A stretch of DNA of 15,826 nucleotides from assembly GCA_964425575.1 (NCBI GenBank), contig CAYRMN010000027.1, positions 1 to 15,826 on the forward strand, written 5' to 3'. The translations under genes and the position numbers were made by a program. The stretch comes from CAYRMN01 sp964425575 (GTDB lineage Bacteria > Patescibacteriota > Patescibacteriia > 2-12-FULL-60-25). Below, piece after piece: positions 7,142-13,720 of this stretch. Position 1 is the stretch's first letter. Each line of letters begins with the position of its first letter. A model generated the notes under the pieces. It was not told the DNA's origin. It saw only the letters and a program-made list of their open reading frames with translations, and ran no database searches.

Positions 7142-7162
7142 GGCTCCATCGGAGCATCAATC

Positions 7163-8233
7163 ATGAAAAAGGCTACTGCTTCATATACATTTATTACGCC
7201 GCTGAATGCGGTGCGTTTTTTGGCAGCGATCGCCATCGTTATCTATCACTACGGTCGTTGGTCGTGGCCGTTCTCATTATCCGTTCTACAGCCCTACGTG
7301 TTGAATGCGAATACTGGCGTTACGCTGTTTTTTGTACTATCTGGATTCATAATGGTGCATGTCTACGGCAAGACTCTTACCACGCTAAATCCTCAGAATA
7401 TACAAGCCTTCTATCGCGCCCGCCTGGCTCGAATTGTGCCGCTGTATATTGTGGCTCTGCTTTTGACCGTGTGGTCTTTTTCGGTCACGAATGAGACGTG
7501 GTCAGTACGGTCGTTGCTGTTTCAACTTTTCTTTCTTCAAGCATGGATTCCAAAGGAATCACTCCTGCTCAATTTTACGGGCTGGTCCTTGTCTGTCGAA
7601 TTCTTGTTTTACGCGATTTTTCCATTTTGCTTCGCTCGACTTCAGCGGCTTCGTTCTTCAAGGCAATTTGTGATCACTGGTGCATTCTGGCTCATCAGCA
7701 ACCTGATCATGATGGTTCTTGTCTACATCTATTTCCCAGATGTGGAACGAGCAAATAGCTTCATCAAATTTTTTCCTCTCTTGCATGTGAATTCGTTTTT
7801 GATCGGGATGCTGGCCGGGATGTGGTTCTCGCGATCAAAGCAACAAGTCTATTATCTGTTGATCTTGGCCGCGCTGTTCATCCTTGGAGTATTTCCTTTT
7901 CTCATTCCGCCAGAGAAATGGTCGCTATTTCATAACGATTTGCTGGCTCCTGCGTTTGCCATTCTCATCATTGCTCTTGCCCGCTCAAAACATCGTTTTA
8001 CGAAAATGCTCGCCAGTCGTTCTCTCATTCTGGGTGGAGATATTTCCTACGGTATCTATATCCTCCAAGTTCCAGTTTATAATTGGGTCTATTTTGCCTA
8101 TAAGCGCTTAGGCATCTTCGAGTCGCTCCACGAAGAAGGACGTTTTTTCCTCTATCTTGCCCTGCTGTGTGTAGCATCCTGGGTTTCACTGAATACGATT
8201 GAGCGCTGGGGAAAGAAATTGATTCGTGGATAG
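7163..8233 (+). CDS. Membrane acyltransferase, acyltransferase 3 family (OafA/YrhL-like)
   Basis: A 356-residue polytopic membrane protein with about ten hydrophobic segments. It opens with the family signature R-x10-H (R18 in LNAVRFL to H29 in VIYHYGR), the probable catalytic His of acyltransferase 3 enzymes, and continues with GVTLFFVLSGFIMVH, FYRARLARIVPLY and NFTGWSLSVEFLFYAIFP, all typical of the family. These enzymes move acyl groups, often acetyl, onto sugars of lipopolysaccharide, peptidoglycan or exopolysaccharide. The acceptor cannot be read from the sequence. Length is normal for a single-domain member and the frame is intact. It stands alone with its own promoter and a terminator ~200 bases downstream. 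The composition is AT-richer than the preceding lipoprotein gene. Confidence 0.9.
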   Translation: MKKATASYTFITPLNAVRFLAAIAIVIYHYGRWSWPFSLSVLQPYVLNANTGVTLFFVLSGFIMVHVYGKTLTTLNPQNIQAFYRARLARIVPLYIVALLLTVWSFSVTNETWSVRSLLFQLFFLQAWIPKESLLLNFTGWSLSVEFLFYAIFPFCFARLQRLRSSRQFVITGAFWLISNLIMMVLVYIYFPDVERANSFIKFFPLLHVNSFLIGMLAGMWFSRSKQQVYYLLILAALFILGVFPFLIPPEKWSLFHNDLLAPAFAILIIALARSKHRFTKMLASRSLILGGDISYGIYILQVPVYNWVYFAYKRLGIFESLHEEGRFFLYLALLCVASWVSLNTIERWGKKLIRG

Positions 8234-8365
8234 TAGAGTATTTACGATGGTGGGAGTTTGGAGAAGAAATACGGAGAGAGCAAATTTTGGCTTAAAAATT
8301 AGCAATATTTCCACCCACCCCCTTCCTCCCTATCCAGAATAGAACTGCGGTTAGGCGTGATGAGA

Positions 8366-8420
8366 GGTCAGAGGGGTTCAGGCGGCCCCCATAGGGGCTC
8401 GAGCCTGAATTCCTCTGACC
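8366..8420. repeat. Long nested hairpin in the intergenic stretch
   Basis: An 18-bp stem pairs 8366-8383 (GGTCAGAGGGGTTCAGGC) with 8403-8420 through two G-T wobbles. Inside it GCCCC (8385-8389) pairs with GGGGC (8394-8398). No T tract follows. It lies in the gene-free stretch 8234-8685 and could be a mobile-element end, an RNA structure or a REP-type palindrome. Confidence 0.55.
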
Positions 8421-8435
8421 GTAATAGATAACAGT

Positions 8436-8470
8436 AGGAATACTTGCAGCCTCCTTCGTATTCCTTTTTT
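8436..8470 (+). terminator. Rho-independent terminator
   Basis: AGGAATAC (8436-8443) pairs with GTATTCCT (8458-8465), followed by a run of T to 8470. It probably ends the acyltransferase transcript. Confidence 0.65.
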
Positions 8471-8535
8471 ATAAAACCTCTGTTTGTAGTGGACAACACT
8501 AACTCATTCTTCAAATAAGCTAATAATTTCTTTAA

Positions 8536-8573
8536 GGACAGTCTGAGGTTTCGATAGAAACCTCAGACTGTCC
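8536..8573. repeat. Perfect 17-bp hairpin
   Basis: GGACAGTCTGAGGTTTC (8536-8552), loop GATA, and its exact complement (8557-8573), flanked by TTTAA and GTTTAAA. It lies about 35 bases upstream of the repeated cassette at 8608. It is not a clean terminator, because only three T follow before A. It may be an element end or a strong insulator. Confidence 0.6.
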
Positions 8574-8649
8574 GTTTAAAAATCTTTTTCATTTAATGCG
8601 TAATAAAGCTAAAAATGCTTATTTTAGTTGTTTTTTATGTAAAGTTCTA

Positions 8650-8678
8650 TTGACAGAATCACATTTTCGTGCTATATT
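8650..8678 (+). promoter_or_regulatory. Strong sigma70-like promoter of cassette copy 1
   Basis: TTGACA (8650-8655), a 17-base spacer ending in TGC, and TATATT (8673-8678): a consensus -35 with an extended -10. Transcription would begin at about 8685, next to an ATG at 8686 that is in frame with the main start at 8758. The same promoter design is kept in copy 2. Confidence 0.75.
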
Positions 8679-8757
8679 ATTTTTGATGATCGTCGCACGT
8701 TTGCGTCGGTCCTCTGGTTCTCATCGCGTTCTTCGACCTTCAAACCAGGAGCGTTCC

Positions 8758-9407
8758 ATGACCCGCAAGACTCTCAGCCTGTTCGTCGCTTCCGCCCTCG
8801 TTCTCGGGATCGCCTCCGGCGCCTTCGCCCTCAAGCCGAGCGCCAAGAANNNNNNNNNNGGGGCGTCGTCGTCGGCAAGATCAAGGGCGAGCGCGACCCG
8901 TCCCTCTGGATCGGGGCCAACCGGTTCCCGATGAACAGCTCGAGCTGGACGACCCACATCTTCCTCCGGCAGCACGGCATCGACACCGAGCCGGTCTACG
9001 TCATGAAGGAGGGCGGCAAGGAGCACCTGCGCCTCGGCCATCAGGACGGACCAGAGTTCGAGTACATCTGGGGCGGCCAGCTCACCTTCGAGCACGACCA
9101 GCCCTGGGACAACACGCGGACCGACAGCTTCACGACCAGCGAGCACGACGGGCGCGTGGTGTACGTGGGCTACGACAAGAACCCCACGACCTACAGCATC
9201 GTGGTCGAGAACAAGGTCGTCGACATCTGGCGGCATCGCCCCCTCGTCATGCCGCGGTTCATCTCCGTCGGCACCAGCAGGGACGACGTGAGTCGCCGGA
9301 TGATCTCCTACCAGGTGATCTCCGACGACGAGACCTCGCTCGTCACGGTCATCGGCGACCAGAAGGAGCTGACCCCGATCGTCGAGGTCGGTCTCAACAA
9401 GAAGTAG
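8758..9407 (+). CDS. Uncharacterised secreted protein, copy 1 (contains assembly gap)
   Basis: A GC-rich gene for an exported protein of unknown family. Start ATG 8758 follows AGGAG (8747-8751). A signal peptide (MTRKTLSLFVASALVLGIASGAFA) comes first. Ten N at 8850-8859 break the frame: the reading frame of 8758 ends in the gap and the continuation runs in a different phase from 8862 (GVVVGKIKGERDPSLWIGANRFPM) to the TAG at 9405-9407. The paralog at 12935-13949 predicts 68 missing bases (24 codons), giving about 235 residues. The mature part is rich in Trp, His and Asp (DGPEFEYIWGGQL, WRHRPLVMPRF), with no Cys and no membrane segment, so it looks like a soluble exported beta-protein. It is a single-gene transcript ending in its own terminator. 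Confidence 0.75.
8850..8859. other. Assembly gap (10 N) inside a gene
   Basis: Ten N. The paralogous copy has 68 bases at this point, and 68 leaves the frame consistent on both sides while 10 does not. The gap size is therefore a placeholder. The repeat with copy 2 probably broke the assembly here. Confidence 0.9.
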
Positions 9408-9443
9408 CCTCGCCCATCCGGCGACGCCAGAAGGCCCGTCACA

Positions 9444-9491
9444 CATCCGTGACGATCTCGCCCTCTGTCGTCACGGATGGGCTTTCTGTTT
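9444..9491 (+). terminator. Terminator of cassette copy 1
   Basis: CATCCGTGACGA (9444-9455) pairs perfectly with TCGTCACGGATG (9468-9479), followed by GGCTTTCTGTTTGG. The equivalent hairpin in copy 2 is at 12512-12571. Confidence 0.8.
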
Positions 9492-9533
9492 GGTTCGGAC
9501 CTTCCTTCCCAAAATCCCCAGAATCAGGCACTC

Positions 9534-9561
9534 TATCCTCACAATTGAACCAACCTAAACT
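9534..9561 (+). repeat. 28-bp conserved tail motif, copy 1
   Basis: The motif TATCCTCACAATTGAACC plus ten further bases recurs in inverted orientation at 12435-12462 with two differences. Both copies are followed by a small hairpin (CTCGG...CCGAG here) and then GCATGGC. Both can be read in one frame as (L/I)SSQLNQPKL, so the shared sequence may be a coding remnant. Confidence 0.65.
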
Positions 9562-10577
9562 CGGAGAGAAATCCCCGAGCATGGCGATAAATCCTCACAG
9601 GGATTCATGGAGAAGATTTTTGCGAAATCCTCTTTATTACGGATGTATGTCATTACGGACGCATGGAAATCGCGGGAGAGGTCGCCTTTGGATCCTTCGA
9701 GTCCATCATTTCAGAAGAACTGTTTCGTAAATGTCAGAAAGATCGGCGAGATAATGCTCTTATTCGACCGCGCTCCGCCAATAATCCAGCCTTCCCATTA
9801 AGAAAGTTCGTCATATGCTCCGAGTGTGGGATTCAACTCACGGGGAGTTATTCGACCGACCGACACGGTCGAAAACACCCTTATTATCACCACGGTTCCA
9901 AAAAATGCCCCAAGGCTCGCTCAATTCCCAAGGAGATCTTCGAGCAGCAATTTATTGAATTGCTCGATTCCGTTACCCCGGATGAAAAATACGAAAAACT
10001 ATTTAAGGCCATCGTTCTTGATCTATGGGAAAAGCGTCATAAAGAGGCTGACGTTGAAGATACAAAAATCCAACGAGAAATCCACAAGCTACAAGAAGAG
10101 CGACAACAGGTTTTTGAACATCATAGGCGTGGAGTGTATTCAGATGACGATCTGAGACAACAGAAACAACTCATTGACGAACGCATTGAGCAGAAGCGGC
10201 TCTCGCTGCGCACTCAGTGGAGTAAGGAGGTCGAGATGAACAAGGCCCTCGAATACTGTTTCGACTTTATCCGTAATGCCTCTCGCGTATGGTTGGAATC
10301 CAATTATGAGCATCGTTTACGGCTTCAAAGGATGATTTTTGAGAAACCAGCACCATTTGACGGAGAGAAATTTGGAACCCCTGATTTGTCGCTTATCTAT
10401 CAACTAAAAGAGACTTCTCTTGATGAGAAGTCCCTTTTGGTAGCCCGAAAGAAGCTCCTCATGAACTTGTTAGAACGGGTGCAGGTTCATCTCCCCGAAA
10501 TCAGTACTTGGAACCGAGATGTTCAAGGACTCATCCAGCGCGGCCTACGCCCGCAAACCCTTGTCGTGACGTATTGA
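9534..10577 (+). pseudogene. Large serine recombinase remnant (catalytic domain lost, frameshifted)
   Basis: Only the middle and C-terminal parts of a large serine recombinase remain. One frame reads SWRRFLRNPLYYG (9601-9640), the usual end of the recombinase domain. The sequence then continues in another frame from ~9663 with EVAFGSFESIISEELFRKCQ, so a frameshift lies at about 9645-9665. The second part (304 residues from 9663) has the zinc-ribbon CSECGIQLTG...KKCPKA, a long charged coiled coil and a C-terminal tail, typical of this family. The resolvase N-terminal domain with the catalytic serine is absent: upstream is cassette copy 1. It cannot act alone as a recombinase. It is not closely alike to the intact recombinase at 14117. 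The C-terminal fragment might still be translated. Confidence 0.8.
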
Positions 10578-10595
10578 AAAGAGTAAAATGGATTC

Positions 10596-10874
10596 ATGAA
10601 AAGCAAGGAGTTTAGGGCATTTATTACCAAGAGTTTGATTGCAGACCTCGCAAAACGTATTGTTGAAAAACTTGAAAAACAAGGCAGCCTTGCTCGTGCA
10701 AAACATAAAGACAATCTCACAGACGTTATCGAGATTCTCTCTCCGTTATTGAGCGATGATGACGGCCAACCCGCCGCGCCAGCCGGAACGGTAATCGCTG
10801 CCGATGGAACCGTAGTCACGCTCGGCTCACAAGACAAGAAGAATACGTCTTTCTCTCTCCCTAAGCGCACATGA
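10596..10874 (+). CDS. Small hypothetical protein (92 residues)
   Basis: Encodes 92 residues that I do not recognise. The first ~55 residues are helical and basic (FRAFITKSLIADLAKRIVEKLEKQ), and the rest contains a Gly/Ala/Thr/Val turn-rich stretch (GTVIAADGTVVTLGS). There is no signal peptide, membrane segment or Cys. It begins 18 bases after the recombinase remnant and ends 40 bases before the HTH gene, same strand, so the three may form one transcript of a mobile element. The ribosome site is weak. Codon use and AT level match its neighbours. It could be an accessory element protein; no function is proposed. Confidence 0.6.
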   Translation: MKSKEFRAFITKSLIADLAKRIVEKLEKQGSLARAKHKDNLTDVIEILSPLLSDDDGQPAAPAGTVIAADGTVVTLGSQDKKNTSFSLPKRT

Positions 10875-10914
10875 ACTATAGATAGAGAAGAAAAACGCTA
10901 AACAAGGGCAAAAT

Positions 10915-11319
10915 ATGTACGACGAATCAATAAAAGAACAATTTGTGGAATTGAGAGCTCAAGGCAAGAGCTTTGCTACAATTACCGAACAGCTAGGCGT
11001 TTCAAAACCCACTCTCATCGAATGGAGCCAAAAGCTACAGCAGAACATCGCAAATCTCCGCGCCATCAATGATGAAGCCCTATACGAAAAGTACCGCGTC
11101 ACCAAAGAACGATATCTTGCACTTTTATCGAGCCAGCTTGAAGGAGTGGAAACGGAACTCCGCACACGTTCTTTGGAGAAGGTACCGACCGGAACGCTTT
11201 ACAGCCTGCTATTCAAAATCATGGGAGCTCTACAGACGCAAGGTAATCCTCTCACGCTACAATGCGTTGATCTTCCTGGGTACATAGAACCAACAGTAAA
11301 AATGACTTGGGAGGCATAG
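10915..11319 (+). CDS. Small helix-turn-helix protein, mobile-element type
   Basis: A 134-residue protein with an N-terminal helix-turn-helix: FVELRAQGKSFATITEQLGVSKPTLIEWSQKL (residues ~10-41), the pattern of transposase-like and phage small-terminase-like HTH domains (AQGKS-x-x-x-I-x-x-x-LGVSKPTL). A charged helical segment follows (~45-110), then a short C-terminal tail (CVDLPGYIEPTVKM). It should bind DNA in the cytoplasm. AAGGG lies 6-7 bases before ATG 10915. It follows the recombinase remnant and the 92-residue gene and is convergent with the gene at 11346. Whether it is a regulator, an excision factor or a small terminase subunit cannot be told. Confidence 0.7.
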   Translation: MYDESIKEQFVELRAQGKSFATITEQLGVSKPTLIEWSQKLQQNIANLRAINDEALYEKYRVTKERYLALLSSQLEGVETELRTRSLEKVPTGTLYSLLFKIMGALQTQGNPLTLQCVDLPGYIEPTVKMTWEA

Positions 11320-11345
11320 AACTTGTCCGTTTGTTGACCGAAACA

Positions 11346-12266
11346 TTATCGAGATAAGGCGTAGGCCTGCCGGATCAACTCAAATACATAGAGCATATCG
11401 TCATTGGGTTTCACGATAATTTCATAGTCACCATTGCCCCAGTGTCCTATGAGTTTTGGTTTTGTGAGATCACGAGCTTTGCCAGATGGATCATTCAGCT
11501 TGCCACTTTTTACATTCAAGAAAACTTTTAGATCTTTACTTCGTATTTCAACATCCACAAAATTCGTTTGCGTCTTATAGGCAATATAGTGCTTCTTTGC
11601 CATCTCTCTCACATCAGAGCCAAGACCGAGCAACATCTCTCTTACCTGACTGAACATTTCCCTGACCTCCTCGCTCCCATGTTCGATATGATCCTCAACC
11701 GTGAATGACCTAACCTCTCTCGCCACAGTCTGAACAGTTTTATTTTTAGTCACAGTTTGGATGGATTCCTTGGCCTCATCCGCAATACGTTGGTTATACG
11801 CAATCAAATTGCCGTCATATGCACGAACCTCCCAAAGTTCAATGGGGAGATCACGGAAGTTGATCGCGTTCTGCTGATAGCTTGTGAATGAATTTGCCAT
11901 GAAAATGACGCGCGATTGTGTCCAGTCTACAGTGTCACGCTCCAACGGTTCGGCGGCCTGTTCGTTATATTCAAGAATGAACTCCGCTTTGTTATTGAGC
12001 ATCAAAGATAAATAGGCGTAGCCTTGGTCAATAACGCTAAAACTCTTGTCGCGTTTATATTCGATAATGACAAACGATTTGTTTTCAGGATCAAAGGCCA
12101 GGGTGTCGATACGAAAATTGTGGAGCGAAAACTCGGTCGCCACAAATCTCAGGCCGCAAACCCGCTCAAGATTCTCCTCGGTCAATCTCTGAAGATCGCG
12201 CTCAAGGTCTATAGCTTTTTCGCGGACAGGTTTGAGGATCTTATCCTCTATTTTGAAGATGGGCAT
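11346..12266 (-). CDS. PD-(D/E)XK nuclease-like protein with C-terminal DUF5655-type domain
   Basis: A 306-residue protein. The N-terminal half has a PD-(D/E)XK-like core: RIDTLAFD (D54), a strand, then FVIIEYKR (E69-x-K71), preceded by an LERDLQRLTEENLERVCGLRFV helix. This is the arrangement seen in NucS/HsdR-N-like nuclease folds. The C-terminal ~95 residues (KKHYIAYKTQTNFVDVEIRSKDLKVFLNVKSGKLNDP, then GHWGNGDYEI and VFELIRQAYALSR) match the DUF5655 / COG3586 type, loosely annotated as a predicted transport protein. Such two-part proteins occur scattered among accessory genes, so a role in nucleic-acid processing or defence is likely but unproven. ATG 12266 lacks a clear ribosome site. The gene lies between the two cassette copies on the strand opposite to the recombinase remnant. 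Confidence 0.75.
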   Translation of the reverse strand: MPIFKIEDKILKPVREKAIDLERDLQRLTEENLERVCGLRFVATEFSLHNFRIDTLAFDPENKSFVIIEYKRDKSFSVIDQGYAYLSLMLNNKAEFILEYNEQAAEPLERDTVDWTQSRVIFMANSFTSYQQNAINFRDLPIELWEVRAYDGNLIAYNQRIADEAKESIQTVTKNKTVQTVAREVRSFTVEDHIEHGSEEVREMFSQVREMLLGLGSDVREMAKKHYIAYKTQTNFVDVEIRSKDLKVFLNVKSGKLNDPSGKARDLTKPKLIGHWGNGDYEIIVKPNDDMLYVFELIRQAYALSR

Positions 12267-12288
12267 AAATTAGAGATCTATTGTGCTG

Positions 12289-12434
12289 GACGGCTAGAAA
12301 CACAAAACCCGCCGCCAGCGGCAACTCTTTCGAGTCGCCCGTACACCTTTCGGAGTACGACCATCAAAGGAAGCTGAACGACGGGATCAGTACCTTTGAT
12401 GGGTTTAGTGCCATGCCACGCGTATGAGGCGCGT
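12289..12434. other. Hairpin-rich non-coding stretch
   Basis: Five or six hairpins follow one another: GCCGC-CA-GCGGC (~12311-12322), ACTC-TTTC-GAGT, CGTAC...GTACG around the CTTTCGG loop, the 10-bp CCATCAAAGG/CCTTTGATGG (about 12360-12402) enclosing CTGA/TCAG, and ACGCG/CGCGT (~12419-12435). On the minus strand the stretch can also be read as an open frame continuing SSQLNQPKL (ending VAAGGGFCVSSRPAQ). It may be a decayed coding end, a structured RNA or folded DNA of a mobile element. I see no intact gene in 12267-12510. Confidence 0.45.
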
Positions 12435-12462
12435 AGTTTAGGCTGGTTCAGTTGTGAGGATA
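12435..12462 (-). repeat. 28-bp conserved tail motif, copy 2
   Basis: Reverse complement of 9534-9561 with two differences (T/C and A/G). Similarity also continues, less well, on the outer side towards the terminator (CTTCCCAAA and following). With the motif at 9534 it brackets a ~2.9-kb inner segment as imperfect inverted repeats. Confidence 0.65.
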
Positions 12463-12511
12463 TGGTGACGGATTTGAGAGGATTTGGGAAGAGGAATACA
12501 GAGAAAAATCA

Positions 12512-12571
12512 GTAAAACAAAGAGCCCATCCGTCACGACAGGGGGCGAGCGTCACTGTCGTGACGGGCTCT
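12512..12571 (-). terminator. Terminator of cassette copy 2
   Basis: AGAGCCC-atc-CGTCACGACA (12521-12540) pairs with TGTCGTGACGGGCTCT (12556-12571). On the minus strand it is followed by CTTTGTTTTACT. It matches the hairpin at 9444-9491 in position and core sequence. Confidence 0.8.
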
Positions 12572-12597
12572 CTGTTCGCAGGGATGGGCTTGGAGGT

Positions 12598-12924
12598 TTA
12601 GAGAAGCGGTTCCTCGCCTGGAAACCGCACCTTGATGTTGCCTATGCCGAGGTTGGCATTGTACTCGGCAAGATAGTCGCAGTACACGTGGCCTTCGATC
12701 GCCGTGTGCACTTGTCCCTTTAGCACCAGATCGCCCGGAATATGGGCTGCGTAAGCGATGCTGCGGATGTCCAATTCGAGCATCATTGTCACGCCGTGTG
12801 ACTTCACCAGGAACTGCACGGTTGCTCCTGGTTTCTCGTAGCAGCGCATGCCGGCGTCGAAGATCTTGCGCGCGCTTGGCTGAGGTGATTTTTTTCCGAC
12901 CCTCTTGATGATCGCTTTGAACAT
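12598..12924 (-). CDS. Uncharacterised small protein (108 residues), second gene of cassette copy 2
   Basis: A 108-residue protein without a signal peptide. It starts at ATG 12924 with a strong GGGAGGA ribosome site 4-5 bases upstream, 10 bases after the stop of the secreted-protein gene, so the two form an operon ended by the terminator at 12571-12512. It begins with a basic helix (MFKAIIKRVGKKS), followed by a likely beta-rich part (GATVQFLVKSHGVTMMLELDIRS, GDLVLKGQVHTAIEGHVYC). Composition is GC-rich like the cassette gene. Copy 1 has no equivalent. I know no family. With the upstream gene now split, this gene would depend on transcription passing through the inserted element, or on a promoter within it. 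Confidence 0.7.
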   Translation of the reverse strand: MFKAIIKRVGKKSPQPSARKIFDAGMRCYEKPGATVQFLVKSHGVTMMLELDIRSIAYAAHIPGDLVLKGQVHTAIEGHVYCDYLAEYNANLGIGNIKVRFPGEEPLL

Positions 12925-13386
12925 AGCGTCCTCCCTATTTGGTCCCGGCCGCGGCGATCGGGGTCAGGATCCTCTGCTCCCCGATGACCGTGACGAGCGA
13001 GGCCTCGTCGTCGGAGATCACCTGGTAGGCGACCATGTAGCGGCTCACGTCCTTGCTCGTACCGACGGCGATGAACCGCGGCATGGCGAGGGGGCGGTGT
13101 CGCCAGATGTCGACGACCTTGTCCTCGACCACGACGCTGTAGGTCGTGGGTTTGGAGTCGTAGCCGACGTACACGACGCGGCCGTCGTGATCGCTGGCCC
13201 GGAATGTGTCGATCGAGGTGTTGTCCCAGGGCTGGCCGTGCTCGAAGGCGAGCTGGCTGGCCCAGATGTACTCGAACTCCGGTCCGTCGTGGTGGCCGAG
13301 ACGCAGGTGCTCCTTGCCGTCCGTCTTCATGACGTAGACGGGCTCGGTGCCCTGCTTGCGGAGGAACACGTGGGTCGTCCAGCTCC

Positions 13387-13395
13387 GACCGGTCA
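13387..13395. repeat. 9-bp target-site duplication, left
   Basis: GACCGGTCA directly adjoins the left end of the 316-bp element. An identical copy lies at 13712-13720, and the base before both is C. Confidence 0.85.
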
Positions 13396-13711
13396 GCAAC
13401 CGTTTCATTTTGGGTGTGAGAAAGCTCTGGTTTGATGCTGGGTATAGAACAGATTAGGTGATCTGACAGGTGAGGTGTTTTGCGTATGTTTTCAGAAAGA
13501 GAAAATGTGAAACATTGGGTATGAAAAAGACGCTGAAATAGCAGCGATGGTTAGCCTAAAAACGACCTCGGAAAATAGGAGATCATTTCACCTAAGAAAA
13601 GCTTGAGTAAAAAAGAACTTAGCTCTTATTTTTGGATACAAAAAAACAGGCTTGTAACCTGGTCTTCATTGTCATTACTTTCTTGGAAAACACCCAAAAG
13701 GGAACGGTATC
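13396..13711. mobile_element. 316-bp MITE-like element
   Basis: The ends are imperfect inverted repeats: from the left GCAACCGTTTCATTTTGGGTGT cut as GCAACCGTTTC + ATTTTGGGTGT, and from the right (complement) GATACCGTTCC + CTTTTGGGTGT, 18 of 22 positions matching. A 9-bp duplication flanks it. The interior is AT-rich, unlike the gene it interrupts, and has no open frame of transposase size, so it is non-autonomous. On the minus strand it holds CAGG...CCTG followed by T7 (about 13640-13657) and CGCTG...CAGCG followed by TCTTTTT, which may stop incoming transcription. I cannot assign the transposase family; several IS families make 9-bp duplications. Confidence 0.85.
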
Positions 13712-13720
13712 GACCGGTCA
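13712..13720. repeat. 9-bp target-site duplication, right
   Basis: GACCGGTCA, identical to 13387-13395. In the restored gene one copy encodes the M-T-G-R junction. Confidence 0.85.

Larger units (their letters stand above)
8608..9561 (+). repeat. Secreted-protein cassette, copy 1
   Basis: From 8608 this region matches the reverse complement of 14100-12435. Shared parts, in order, are a block reading GTTTTTTATGTAAAGT, a TTGACA promoter, a leader with about three differences in ~83 nt, the secreted-protein gene, a GTCACG-rich hairpin terminator and a 28-bp tail motif with two differences. The similarity starts abruptly at 8608. Copy 1 lacks the 108-residue second gene and the transposable insertion found in copy 2. 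Confidence 0.75.

Noticed and set aside
8350..8356. GTTAGGC resembling an integron attC R' core near a hairpin
   Set aside because: No matching RYYYAAC partner lies upstream at a suitable distance and there is no integron integrase. Single-gene GC-rich units are suggestive but not enough.
8366..8573. CRISPR array
   Set aside because: The two hairpins differ in sequence and are not regularly spaced repeats; no cas genes are present.
8721..9446. 241-residue minus-strand frame across cassette copy 1
   Set aside because: Antisense shadow in GC-rich DNA, passing through the N gap; the plus frame has a promoter, ribosome site, signal peptide and paralog.
12905..13435. 176-residue plus-strand frame opposite cassette copy 2
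   Set aside because: Same antisense shadow as in copy 1 (repeated DERGLVVGDHLVGDH phrase); no ribosome site.
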